Source: Pseudovirgaria hyperparasitica
Lineage: Eukaryota > Ascomycota > Dothideomycetes > Acrospermales > Acrospermaceae
Reading direction: 5' to 3'
DNA length: 64,000 bases
Assembly: GCF_010093815.1 (NCBI RefSeq)
Contig: NW_022985564.1
Coordinates: 416,590 to 480,589 of the forward strand
Position numbers and translations under genes: made by a program. This document shows, one piece after another, positions 51,554 to 62,941 of this stretch (its first letter is position 1; every line of letters begins with the position of its first letter). Under the pieces are notes generated by a model that was given only the letters and a program-made list of their open reading frames with translations, had not been told where the DNA came from and did no database searches.

Positions 51554-53046
51554 AAGCTTCAATAATGATGAAGGATCCTCATAGTGTGGTGTGGCAAAAG
51601 AAGAGAGAGCGAAATAGTAGACTGGCTATACATACTGACTAGGCTTCGAATATACCCAAGACTCAATACATTTCAAAGCACACCACCGTAAATAATCTCT
51701 GTCTACATTCAATTATAACTGCACGAATATATGTGTCAAAACCACGTCCCCTCACAACACATCCCAATCACCCAAACCCACCACCTAACCCATGACCATA
51801 CCCTAAGAAACAAAAGCAACCCCAGCAATCCCATGTAACAAAACCCAGGGCTCCAGTAGTAGTAGATACACAAACAGAAACCCAGAACCAAGTCCTCTCC
51901 AAATCCCCACATATACTCCCTTGAAATGGATCCCCTAATGACCTCCTCGGTAAAGTGCTAGAAGCAGAATGCAAACACGCAGCAAACCACAACAAGCGCA
52001 ACATGAAAAGAAAACACCAGAGCTCTTCTCACCCTCCTCATTGCTCCACAAACATCCAATCCACTCCATTCCACTACCCCCATCACAGCCCTTCCACAAA
52101 ATCCATACAAACCAAGATCTCAAAACCTCAAAACCTCAAAACCTCAAAACCTCAAAANNNNNNNNNNNNNNNNNNNNNNNNNNNNNNNNNNNNNNNNNNN
52201 NNNNNNNNNNNNNNNNNNNNNNNNNNNNNNNNNNNNNNNNNNCTCAAAACCTCAAAATCTCAAAACCTCAAAATCTCAAAACCTCAAAATCTCAAAACTT
52301 TAAACTTTAAAACCCCCATACTCCCCATTCTCCATCCTATCCTATCCTATCCAACCCACCAATATCATAGATACCTCACTTGTTCCTTCCCTCTTTCCCT
52401 CCTTCCCTCCTTCCTTCCCTCCTCCCTTCTACGCGCATGCAAGCCAAGAACAACCCACTCATCTCATCTGTACCTATATATATATATCTCCCCAAACACG
52501 ACCCCAAAACCGAAAGTGAACAAAACCTTTGTATACACTACGCTCTCTGTCCTTCTACAATGAACATGTAGGGCGGCGGGGGCCTTTGGAGATGCAGTAG
52601 GAAATCCGAGACTTGCACTTTCTGGCTACGCGGGAAGTAGTGTGCTGACTGTAGTGTAATGTTTGTGAGATCTTGATAGGCTTACTCATTGTGGTGTCGT
52701 CGCTGTAGTAGTGGCTGTGATCTACTCTCCTTGCCTCTTGATACACGTTGGACGGAAGGACAGACTCACGGCGATGGCACACACCCACTTTGCATCACAG
52801 AGCACGTCACAGCACAGGCAGGAGAAGACACCAATTGTGATGGTGATGGTACAATATGATCATTAAAACGCAACTCGCCGGTCGCGGTGGTAGTTTATGG
52901 CCATTCCGGGCCCTCGGGTATCTATGTAACCGTTCCGCCTGCCCCATCCCGGGGCAGGCCCCAACACCACGCTATGCAATACATAAAAATACAACAGGCC
53001 AGCAGCTGCCACAACCTTGAAGGTGAGTCCATACAAACGGACTGAA
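51554..53046. other. Intergenic region between convergent genes, with assembly gap
   Basis: This 1.5 kb lies between the MDR reductase and the SUMO protease stop codons. An octamer array broken by 85 Ns is listed separately. A CCTT-rich run occupies about 52385-52430 and a short TA run 52472-52487. Frames crossing the gap are artefacts. No gene is seen. Confidence 0.6.
52119..52298. repeat. CTCAAAAC octamer array containing an assembly gap (N 52158-52242)
   Basis: About five perfect CTCAAAAC units lead into 85 Ns. About seven units follow, alternating CTCAAAAC with CTCAAAAT. The gap is inside the array, so its true length is unknown and the coordinates to its right are nominal. Confidence 0.95.
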
Positions 53047-56000
53047 TCACCACGCCAGGACTCCACTGAAGGAGCCCACCAACAAGGTTGCGGCGAGCTG
53101 CTGCCTGGCAGCCCCCATCCTCGAGCCTACCACCACCTCCCGGGGAACGTCCCCCCTGGCAATGGCCAGCGCGTTCATGCAGGTGAACACGCCGCAGTCA
53201 CTGGAGTTGTGCTGCTGACCACTGCGAAGGGTGACGTCCGCCCAGTCGGCGGCGGCGTACTCCTCCCCCAACTCCCCCTCCAACCACTTCCTCGCCATCC
53301 CCAAGACGGCTCCACCGGTACCCCCCAACGAGTCCAAGAACTCAATGGTCCTTTCGGACACGTTGATGACTAGGAGGGTCCAGTGGGAACCGCCTTGGTT
53401 GATGGGGAAGAACACCATCTTTGCCTTTAAAAGGCGCTTTTCGGACACCTTTGCCCGACGAGACCAGCGCTGCACACCAGTGTAGCCCTTTGCCTTGATA
53501 ACCTCGTGCCACTTGGACGAGAAGGCGACGAGGGGTGGCACACTGGTGGCAGCGCGGTCGTCGGGGTTGAAGCCCTGCTTTTCGTTCGAGTGCTTGACGA
53601 GTAGGGCGAGGAAGTCGTCAATGCTGTCGTCATTTAGCCAGGCTGACGACCCACCTGCTGCTCCTCTGGCAGGAAACAGGTTCGGCACAATGCGAGCAAG
53701 AGCTGCATCCGTGAAGTTGGCGGTGCGGGTTGTCACAGAGCTTACACCATTGGAGACTGCGGCGTCTATGACTGCGGTAAGACTTGGAGGAATGTCAATG
53801 ATGACTTGGTCTGATGGTGGCTCAAGACCGTCTGATGCTGTATCTGATTCTTGGTCGGAGTATTGAGCACTCTCTTCACTTCCTTCTTCCGATTCGCCTT
53901 CTGACTGGGACTCGGCCTCTGAACCAGCTCCATTGACTGAACTGGAGTCGTCAGAGTCTGAAATGATTGTAACCTGGTTCTTCTCATCATGATGATGATC
54001 ATCATCGTTCTCATCGGAGTCGTCATTGGAGTCGGGGTCGTCTGATATCTGAGGTAAAGTGTGACGAAAGGTGCGGGGAAGATGTTCAAAGGAGCTGACG
54101 TTCGTCTGATCAATGTCGTCGGAGTTGACATTTTCAGGCTCGGGGCCATGTACGAAGGAAGACTCATTTGCAAGGAAGTCGTCTGACGGACCAAACGTGC
54201 TATCTTCGGCAGTGCTGTCATGCTCATATGCATCGAAATCGGAGGCCGGCATCATGGAGGATTCATTCACAAAAGTGGATGTATCACGCGCCGTAGCTTC
54301 CTCGATGAGTTCAGAGAGGTGGTCGGAATGTTCTTCGACAGCGGGGGCCGACAGCTTTGAAACACCACCAATAATGGTAGATTCTTCATGCGTTGTAGCT
54401 TGGTCGAATGCTGAAGGGCCGTCGACAGTATCTTCGAGGAATGAGGCCGGCATCATGGAAGATCCTTCAATGATGGTGGAATTTCCAAACGCCGTAGACT
54501 CATTACCTTCAAACATGGTCGAGTCGTTGAAGAGTCTAGAGTCCTGCAACATTGTTGACTCTTGGAAATGGATGTCTTCATCGTTGATCGCAGCATACTT
54601 GTGCATAGCCATGGTGATAGCCTCCATAGCGATTCTGTGATGCATTTGATCAGCAGCTTCAGTGGCTGTAAGCGAGCTGCGCTCAGGCTCCATGGCCTTC
54701 TGTGCCCTTTGTCGGGCAAGAGGAAGTTTCTCGACAGCGTATCGAATGAGCTCAGCCTGGCGTTCCTTGATCATGCGACTTTCTTGTGCTGGCGTGGTGA
54801 GGAATTGACTGTCTTTGACGTGTCGCTTGATGTCGTTGCACGCGTACTCGAGACAGAGATCTTCAATGATCTCACGAACGGCTTCATCGGAAGCTTTTGC
54901 AGCCCTTGCGTCGATGACCGAGCGACAGAAAGATTCAGACGGCTCGAGGGCGTCAATGTCTTCCTTTGAAGGTGGATCTGCCGGATTGGATATGAAGCCG
55001 GAAAGGTCGAGGTCGGAGGGCCGAGAGGGCCTATTGGTGGTTGTTGTGCTGGTGCCAAGGCCCCATCCGCCAAGCGAGGCACGAGCCACTTCAACGACCG
55101 AGTCATCTTGAGCAGCGGTTCGTGGGGATCTGTCGCGCAGGATGGAAGCTTGGTAGGGGCTTGACTGCAGATCAGAGCCGAGCATGGAGAGGAGGGATGT
55201 ATCCACAGGCTTGGGCTCTCGAGGGTGTCGGAGATGTGGAGGGAGATGCATTCCGTCTGCTTTCTTTCCCTTCCTGGGATCGCGATTGATGGCGAAATCT
55301 TTGTAAAAATGCTTGGGTTGAGCTTGGACACCGCCGTGAAGCGCACTCTGTTTCCATACAAGCGACTTCTTGACAAGTGGGGTCTGCTTTTTGAGGATAC
55401 CTCGAGGACGAGAACTAGCGGAGGTTCTTCGAACTTGTACTGGTGTGACTTCGGGGGCATCATCGAGTGTCGACAGATCTTGGGATTGTGATTCAACGAT
55501 GACAGTGTTCTTGGGAATTTGGGAAATAGCAGACACGTCGGGAGTGATGGGTGCTGGATTTCTGTGAGTAGCTGCATTGCCGCGGGTCGACATATGAAAT
55601 GGTGAGCTGGATCTGAAATCTTCTGGGACATATGCCCTGCGGAGCAAATCCGGGATATCCATTCGATGTTGACGTAAAGAAAAGTCGCACCAACCTGTAG
55701 TCGTGTTTTTCGGCTTCCAAGCTATTTTCTGGTCATCGCAGCTCTCGATGAACTCTTTGAAATGTTCATAACAATGGTAGCCGAGGACCTTCTTTTCCTC
55801 TGCAAGAAGCTCGTCGGATCGGATCTTTTCATTTGCAATTAGTTTGTCAACAAACTCACGGCGGTGAGCTACAGAGTGCTTGATGCGCATCTCGGTCGCG
55901 TTGCCAAATGATGCAATGATTCTTGCGTTGCGCTCCAGGCGTTTCTGTTCAATGTGCCGCAGCTTTGCTGGATTGTCTTCATCAGGCAAGAGCAATCTCC

Positions 56001-57515
56001 TACGAGTAATCAATTGAAAGATGCGATCCTTGAGCCGGCTTTCGATTGCGTGCTCAGTAGGTCTGCCCATTGGCCAACGCCGGCTTTGGAGGGACTTCAC
56101 AACATCGCGCCTGGCCGCCTTGTAGATGGCAGCGACTGGGAGAACGTGAGGAATTACTTGACCTTGACGTCCGAATGAAGGCCTGATGGAAGCTTCATCA
56201 TCACTCGTCTCCTCGTTGACAGCAGCGCGCCACCAGGTTTGCGTGCCTGCAGTGTCGTCGAGATAATCATTGCGATCATCGAGCTCAATGTCATGTTGCA
56301 ACTGGTCGTTTGATGGAGCCGCTTGAGAGCTGTCAATATCATGTTGCAACTGGCCGTTTGACGGTCCTGGTTGAGCGCTGTCAATATCATGTTGCAACTG
56401 GCCGTTTGACGGTCCTGGTTGAGTGTTGTCAGCATCATGTTGTAGCTGGCCGTTTGACGAAGCCGCTTGAGCGCTGTCAGCATCATGTTGCAGCTGGCCG
56501 TTTGACGAAGCCGCTTGAGCGCTGTCAGCATCATGTTGCAGCTGGCCGTTTGACGAAGCCGCTTGAGTGTTGTCAACATCATGTTGTAGCTGGGCATTTG
56601 GCGAACCCGCTTGAGTACTGTCATTAACATGTTGAAGCTGGGCATTTGGCGAACCCGCTTGAGTACTGTCAACATCATGTTGCAGCTGGGCGTTGGACGG
56701 TCTGGCTTGAGCGATGTCGAACTCATGTTGCAGCTGAGCGTTTGACAGAGCTACTTCATTCATGTCAACGTCATTTTGCAGCTGGGCATTTGATGGACCC
56801 GCTTCATTCATGTCAACATCATGTTGCAGCTGGGCATTTGACGGACCCGCTTCATTCATGACAACATCATGTTGCAGCTGGGCATTGGATGGACCCGCTT
56901 GGATGCTTTGCCGTGGTCTCTCAGGGAGTGAATTAGGTACAAATGGATGAGCTGAAGGGCGAGAAACATCAAGAGCGACCCTTTTCGTAGATTTGATCAA
57001 AGATCCCACGAGAATGACCTGTGTCTGAGGACGAGGCCTTTGAACTGGTCTCTGGCGGCGAAACCAAGGAGGGAGAAGACCTCTGACCCTGCCGAGCACA
57101 TTTGCAGGACGAAGAGAAGCTGGCACAGCAAAATAGCTGGCCCGGTTGACTGGGCGGGCGCGAGTAGCGGGTACGGTCCGGGTAGGAGAGCGGACACCTT
57201 GTGTTATCTGCGGAAAGTGTGAGCTCAGACACTAGCTAGGAACAGATCTTTGAAGTTTCATTGGCTTACTGGAAGGTAATTGCGAGGTGACTGGCCCTCG
57301 TCAGGCTCGGGCTCATATTCATATTCAGACTCAGACTCAGATTCAGACTCAGACCCAGACTTGGACTTGGACTCGGATTCAGTGATGGTGGTGGGATCAG
57401 TAGCTACGACACTTGAAGCTTGTGCATTGGCGTTTGCGGTGCTAGACTCGGCCAGGCGTTCGTCAAACTTGCGCTTTTTGGAAGTAGACATTGGAGAAGA
57501 GGTTGGTGAAGACAT
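53047..57515 (-). CDS. Ulp1-type (C48) SUMO protease with internal 16-residue repeats
   Basis: Exons 57515-57270 and 57207-53047, one 62-bp intron, 1468 residues. Such cysteine proteases mature SUMO and remove it from targets, usually in the nucleus. Exon 1 encodes a basic motif (SKKRKFDERL) and an acidic ESESESESEYEYEPEP run. Residues around 210-420 are 13 tandem 16-residue repeats. A long acidic, disordered middle follows with Asp/Glu/Ser runs. The C48 domain occupies the last ~190 residues. It starts at LNDDSIDDFLALL and carries the catalytic His in NQGGSHWTLLVI, Asp in IEFLDSLGG, the oxyanion Gln in LRSGQQHNSSDCG and the nucleophile Cys in that same motif. All four are intact. The domain order differs from yeast Ulp1/Ulp2, so the assignment is to the superfamily only. 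Confidence 0.9.
56284..56907 (-). repeat. 48-bp coding minisatellite, 13 units
   Basis: Thirteen contiguous 48-bp units (624 bp) in frame in the SUMO protease gene. Each encodes 16 residues of the form SAQPGPSNGQLQHDID. The SNxQLQH core is constant apart from a PN in two units. Neighbouring units are most alike (three AASSNGQLQHDAD copies, two PGPSNGQLQHDID copies), which indicates local duplication or homogenisation. Confidence 0.96.
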
Positions 57516-58694
57516 GTTGCGTGCGAGAGGCACGAACAGTCACGAAAGAAAGATGAGAGATGCTTTTCCAGTTTCACGAGAAGAGTAGTTGAAGAAGAAA
57601 AAGTGTTGATGTTTTATCCTTGAAGAAAGATGGGATGGAAGAGAAAGTTGGTGATGTTGCTGAAGGTGAAGATGTTAAAGCGCGCGAAGCTGAAGCTGGG
57701 AGCTGCTGGAGCTTTGACCAATCTGCAATCTGGGGGGCATTTATTCCGCGCTAGTCCACATCCGAACTCGCCTATCCGCATCGGGCCTGTCAAACTCCTT
57801 CGGCGAACCGTTTCAGCCCTATAGACAGAGTTTTCGTGATCAATACCCCTCCATCCCTGCCATTTGCCCCACTATTGTGCTACTCTATACGTTGTAGCTG
57901 TTTGTTTACCACTTCACTCTCTGCTTTTGCGCCTGTTCACTTCCAAGTTCGGTTTGGCGCGGCCTCGTCTCCATCGCATTGAACTTTGTATACAGCAGAT
58001 GATGACGTAGCCTGCACACTTCTCGTGAGCTAAGAACGTACGAATACGAATTCATGTACGAAGCAAGACAGAGTATGCGAGAAGGTACACTAGCCTAAAT
58101 TCCACTTTTCCATGGATGTGGCCTAACGTTGGCTAATAGTCGGGTATCTTGCACGTACCGATCTGCAGTAGGGATGAGAGTCGCGGGGCTCGGAGGATAC
58201 GATATACGAGAGAGAGGACCATATCAATAGAAATGCGTACTCGCGACGATGCCTTGAACCCTTTTTATGCGCACTATATTGGCTTAATAATTGTCTGTCT
58301 GAACCAGCTGTAATTACCGCCCAAAATCGCACCAACAATGAATCCCTTGCATTTATAGAAGAGCCTGCCGGGATGCTGGATGTAGAATAGCCACCACCTT
58401 GTTCATACAATAGACATACAACAGATGATATATCAAGATTATATTGTCCCAATTCCATTGTCGAGAGCGACAGACCGACTACATTACGCCAAGATACCCC
58501 AGATAAATAGCATAATCCATTATTCGAGATGTTCGCCAATTTGTGCGTGAACAACTTCAGCCTGTTTTCGCTTCCGCTCCAACAACGGGGCAAGCACTCG
58601 CGGGTGCAGATATCGTAACGCCATTTAAGTCATAAACCATCACATCCTCTTATTTCTACTACCAGCCGGTTGGCGTTCGACTGTGGCAATGTCT
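57516..58694. other. Intergenic region, no gene seen
   Basis: The 1.2 kb between the SUMO protease start and the end of the 55-residue gene, both minus, should be mainly the SUMO protease promoter. The 156-codon antisense-type frame at 58123-58593 has no family features or low-complexity explanation and I do not accept it as a gene. Confidence 0.5.
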
Positions 58695-59005
58695 TCAGAT
58701 GCCTCCGCCTGCACGAGCGTCAGCCAGCACTTTGTCTGCGGAGTCTGTGCCGCCTGTGCTTCGCCACTCACCCGATCTTGTCGTCGATACGCTGTAGTCG
58801 CCTACCTGCCTCTGCTCCCTCTGCGCAGTGATTGCCCGTGTCTTCATAAGCATGTATGACCCGCCGAGAGAGACGACTCCGAAAAATGCAAGGGCGCGAC
58901 GACTGTTGGATCGTTTGTCAGTGCTTGGCAGACATATTGGGGGTCATTAAGAAGAGTGGGGTAGCGGAGCAAGGATACGAACTTGACAAGCGTACTGAAC
59001 GGCAT
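58695..59005 (-). CDS. 55-residue single-TM protein in three exons
   Basis: Exons 59005-58983, 58902-58772 and 58708-58695. The product is MPFSTLVNRR followed by a TM helix (ALAFFGVVSLGGSYMLMK, residues 11-28), a basic stretch (TRAITAQREQRQ) and VGDYSVSTTRSGGGI. The ending RSGGGI is created only by splicing. It resembles very small fungal membrane proteins that I recall but cannot name; a mitochondrial or ER location is a guess. The first intron (80 bp) uses an unusual GTTCGT donor but has a good branch site (CACTGAC) 18 bases before CAG. The second (63 bp) is GTGAGT...GTGCAG. No other donor/acceptor pair I tried keeps the frame. It is too short to show as a long ORF. Confidence 0.68.
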
Positions 59006-59411
59006 TTTGGGTATGTCTGGTGAGAATTCGTGCTGATGGAGTTGAGGGAAGGATTGGTGATGGGTATTTGGCAGAGGACAAGGAAGCGGTGTGATGTTGG
59101 GACCAAATGATGGGGCACGCGAGCAGTTGGCCCGTTTATGAAGCTTCCCCAGACCTAGACCCCAGACCGAGACCAGACTGGTGCTGCCGCCAATCGGTAG
59201 CGTCATCCATACATCCATACATACATCATTAGGACATGTCTCGATGCGGGAATAAAATAGGGTTTATGTCAGGGGTCCCTGCAAGCATTCATTCGTCCAT
59301 TCATGCGTCTCGCTAACTGTGCCGAGGCCGATCCTTTATGTACGTTGCCGTACCCTCATCTTTCTATCTTCATCGACATCCTTTCTTCCGACCCTGTACG
59401 CCCCCTTTGGC
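59006..59411. other. Intergenic region, no gene seen
   Basis: The 406 bp between the small-protein start and the isochorismatase-fold stop, both minus. It should include the small gene's promoter. A few CATA/CATC units are at 59205-59230; nothing else stands out. Confidence 0.55.
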
Positions 59412-60041
59412 TCAAGCTTTGTTCCAAGAACCAAGGAGCTCGTCCGCCCTCACCACATGTGCGCGCGATGGCAGGATTTGCTCCATCAGGAAGGCATGTA
59501 CGCCGTCCCTTGGATCCCAGCACGCATCCTCGATGACAGTCGTCACGAAACCCTCGTCAGAAGCAGCAATAGCCGTCCGCAGAACAGCACCAGACGTCGC
59601 CAGCCCAAGCACAACTAGACTCTTGATTCCTTTGTCTCGCAATATGTCCATTGCGCCCTCGGACTTCAGGCCAGACACGACGCCTGCAGTCTTGAGGACT
59701 ACGTACTCAACAGGCCCTGCCTTCTGCGATGAGACTAGCTCAGGAGGCTCTGAGAGTGCGACAGCGTCATTTCTGATACTGTCGAGTCTGCCCATGATCA
59801 GCACTGTGTTCTTGCATTGAGGAGGAGGTTTGCTGTTGATATCGATAAGCGAGTGCAAGACTGTGATGCCACGCTCAAGAGCCCATTCCCGAATCATCTG
59901 CGCCTTGGACACTGTCTTGATACCCTTCTGGCCGCATAGTTGGATCGTGTAGCCGTGATAGTCGAGTAGTATAACAGCTGTTTCTGCAGGAGGATACGCG
60001 AGAGGAGATTCGCAGCTGTTCCTGTCAAGTATAGCTGCCAT
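59412..60041 (-). CDS. Isochorismatase-fold (cysteine hydrolase superfamily) protein lacking the Cys
   Basis: Single exon, 209 residues. The fold is recognisable from ETAVILLDYHG (Asp27), EYVVLKTAGV (Lys117) and the strand-turn LVVLGLATSGAVLRTAIAAS, then VTTVIEDACWDPRDGVHAFL. Family hydrolases use an Asp-Lys-Cys triad with the Cys in a GxxTxxCV turn. Here that position is Ala152 (GLATSGAV), although Asp and Lys are kept. Many fungal relatives also have TSG at this turn, so the protein may do other chemistry or only bind a ligand. It is transcribed away from ESF1, with 310 bp between the two starts. The substrate is unknown. Confidence 0.85.
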   Translation of the reverse strand: MAAILDRNSCESPLAYPPAETAVILLDYHGYTIQLCGQKGIKTVSKAQMIREWALERGITVLHSLIDINSKPPPQCKNTVLIMGRLDSIRNDAVALSEPPELVSSQKAGPVEYVVLKTAGVVSGLKSEGAMDILRDKGIKSLVVLGLATSGAVLRTAIAASDEGFVTTVIEDACWDPRDGVHAFLMEQILPSRAHVVRADELLGSWNKA

Positions 60042-60351
60042 GGTTTGACTTCATATGCTGTTAAATGTGAAAACAAGGTTCTGAACAGATGCTGCTCGCT
60101 GCTGATGTCGTATGTACCATTTTGAACATCATGAATGAAGTCTTATACTTGTTGTCCATATACAGGCGTGCCGGTTCCGGCGATATCTTTAGGGCGGTAC
60201 CGGCTGCAGTTACGGGTAGGACTTTAGATTAGATGTCCGGAGATAACGCACGGACTCGAATTTTTTCGAAATCTTGGCATTCTACTTCGTCTCTCGCGTT
60301 GGCGAATACTGCACGCTTCCAGGCTTCATTCTGAGCTGCCATTGCAGAACC
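60042..60351. promoter_or_regulatory. Divergent promoter of the isochorismatase-fold gene and ESF1
   Basis: The 310 bp between the two start codons must serve both genes. The sequence is not repetitive and no TATA box is evident. Confidence 0.55.
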
Positions 60352-62732
60352 ATGGCGCCATCCATTAAGCAAAAAGCTCCCAAGGGCAAAGCCGCGAGGC
60401 CAGTGTCAAACATCAGTAAGCCCACTCCCCCGATATGTACTGCATTCGCTCACATATGTTCGCAGCCGACCCACGTTTTGCCAACATCCAAACCGACCCG
60501 CGCTTTCGCCTGCCCTCGAAGAAGAACAAGCGTGTACAGCTCGACTCTAGATTCGCGCGCGTGCTCGAAGATGACGACTTCTCACGCAAATCTAGCGTCG
60601 ATCGGTATGGACGGAAAATCGACAAGGGCGCAGGGAAGAAGGAGCTGGAGCGGCTGTACACCCTAGAAAAGGATGAGGATACAAGTGGCGAAGATAGTGA
60701 CGAAGCAGACGACGATAAAGCTGTGCAGAAAGAACTGTCCAAGGCGAATGAGAAGTACGATCCTGCCCGAGGAGGAGGTTTCTCATCGTCCGAGTCTGAG
60801 AGCGATGATGACGACGAGGACGTGGATGTTGAGGAGGCTCAGCTGCCAGATACTCCGTCGCAAGAAGCAGTGCCTATGGGTGAGGTATCGTCACGGCTCG
60901 CGGCTGTCAATCTCGACTGGGATAATATCCGTGCCGTCGATATCATGGCCGTTGCAGAGAGTTTCGCGCCAGCTGAAGGCCGCATAATATCAGTCATAGT
61001 GTATCCCAGCGAGTTTGGCCGAGAACAGCTGGAGCGCGAAGAGCTCGAGGGTCCGCCGAAGGAGATCTTTGCCGCATCAAAAGCAGACGCTGCGGACTCA
61101 GACTCGGACTCGGACGCTGAGAATGAAGAAATTAAGAAAGACCTGCTCGCTGAGGATACCGGCGAAGAATTTAATTCCTCTGCCCTCCGCGAATACCAGA
61201 TGCGTCGCCTCAAATACTACTATGCCGTCATAACCACCTCCTCCCCTGCTGTCGGCGAAGCCCTCTACACCGCCATGGACGGCCGCGAGTACCTATCCTC
61301 CGCAAACTTCTTCGACCTGCGCTTCATTCCCGACGAGGTCTCCTTTGAGACAGACAAGCCGCACGACACATGCACTGCCGTCCCGGACGGCTACAAGCCC
61401 AACGAATTCGTCACCGACGCCCTCACCCACAGCAAAGTCAAGCTGACCTGGGACGCCGATGACACGTCCCGCAAGGAAGCCCAAAAGCGCGCCTTCAGCC
61501 GCGCCGAGATTGACGAAAACGACCTCCAGGCATACATCGGCAGCGGCTCCTCGTCCGAAGAATCCGACGATGACGCAGAAGAAGCAGCAGCAGCAGCAGC
61601 CATCGACCCCGGCTCGCTCGCCCAAATGCCCACGAAAAAGCCACCCGGCAAGAAAGATCGCGCGTCCGCTCTACGCGCAAAACTCGGCCTCAACGAGTCT
61701 TCCTACAAGGCGAAGAAGCGCGCCGCAGATGCGCCCGTGGGCGACATGGAAATCACATTCACACCAGGTCTATCCGCATCCTCATCGTCTGCTGCATCCA
61801 AGCCCAAATCCATCTTCGCCAACGAGCCTCCTCCCAAAGACGAGACGACAATCGAGAAATACAAGCGCAAAGAGCGCGAGCGCAAACAACGCCGCAAGGA
61901 AGAACGCGCAGCCCGCACCCCTGCTGCTGCCGATGACAATGACGACGCAGCCAACATCGACTCCAACAGCGACTCCGACTCCTCCGACGGCGGCGTACAA
62001 ATCACCTTCCCCGACCAAGCCCCCAAGTCAACATCAACATCCACCAAAAAACAAACCTCAAACCCCAAAGACCTCTCGTCCACCGACCAAACCCCAACAG
62101 CAGACCTAGGCTTCAACGACCCCTTCTTCACAAACCCCCTCCAAACAACCACCAAACCCAAACCCCGCAAACCCACCCCTAAACCCACTCCCTCAACGTC
62201 CCAAACAACAACAACCCCCGCCGAACTCTCCCTCCTCCTCACCCCCGACGACCCATCCACCCAGCCCCTAAACCACTTCAACATGACCGCCATCGAACGC
62301 GCCGAAAAGCGCGCCGCCCGCAAATCCCACAAAACCCCCCACAACAAACACAACAAACACAAAAAATCCCACCAAGACGAAAACGAACACGAACACGAAC
62401 ACGAAACGAACAGCGCCCTCCAACCAGGCTTCAAAATGGACGTCGCAGACGCACGCTTCGCGCCGCTGTTTGAGAGCCATGAGTTTGCGATCGATCCGAC
62501 GAATCCGCGGTTCAGGAGCACGGCGGGGATGAAGGCTGTGCTGGAGGAGGGGAGGAGGAGGAGGAAGGAGGGGGGGAGGGATAAGAGGGATGGTGAGGAT
62601 GAGGGCGTTGGTATGGGTAAGAGGAAGAGAGATGGAGGGAAGCAAGAGGGCGAGGGAAACGGAAAGGCAGACGAGGATATCGGGAAATTGGTGGAACGGG
62701 TCAAGAAGCGTTCGAAAGGCGCGATGGCGTAG
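60352..62732 (+). CDS. ESF1: Pre-rRNA processing protein ESF1
   Basis: Exons 60352-60415 and 60466-62732 (50-bp intron), 776 residues. ESF1 is a nucleolar protein needed for early pre-rRNA cleavage and 18S rRNA production. The exon join gives NITDPRFANIQTDPRFRLPS, the hallmark N-terminal motif, followed by KRVQLDSRFARVLEDDDF and DRYGRKIDKGAGKKELERLY. Acidic D/E/S tracts follow, then an RNA-binding-like core (SRLAAVNLDWDNIRAVDIMA; EYQMRRLKYYYAVITTSSP). The lysine-rich linker with low-complexity runs leads to the C-terminal NUC153 motif (DARFAPLFESHEFAIDPTNP). Length and order fit the family. The gene converges with the NADH dehydrogenase gene, with 209 bp between stops. Confidence 0.95.
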
Positions 62733-62941
62733 TGTCCATAGACATACACACATACACACATACATAGACAGATAATGGTCCTGTAGTCTGGTCTGGGTGT
62801 GAAAACGTCGAAAGCTCAGAACTTAAATGTACTGCCTTGTTTTTGTATTGTGATGACCATCTCTCTATGCGCACCAGAGTACGAAGTGACACCATCCCAT
62901 ATCACCCCATCCCAAGCATACCACACCACACCACCACTAAA

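Noticed and set aside
53047-57515. SUMO-protease gene as a remnant of a mobile element (some transposons encode Ulp1-like proteases)
   Set aside because: No transposase, terminal repeats or target duplication nearby; the gene is intact with a normal intron and a nuclear-type N-terminus.
58123-58593. 156-codon minus-strand open frame
   Set aside because: No motif, no TM pattern, no good start context and no splice-linked extension; it looks like a chance frame.
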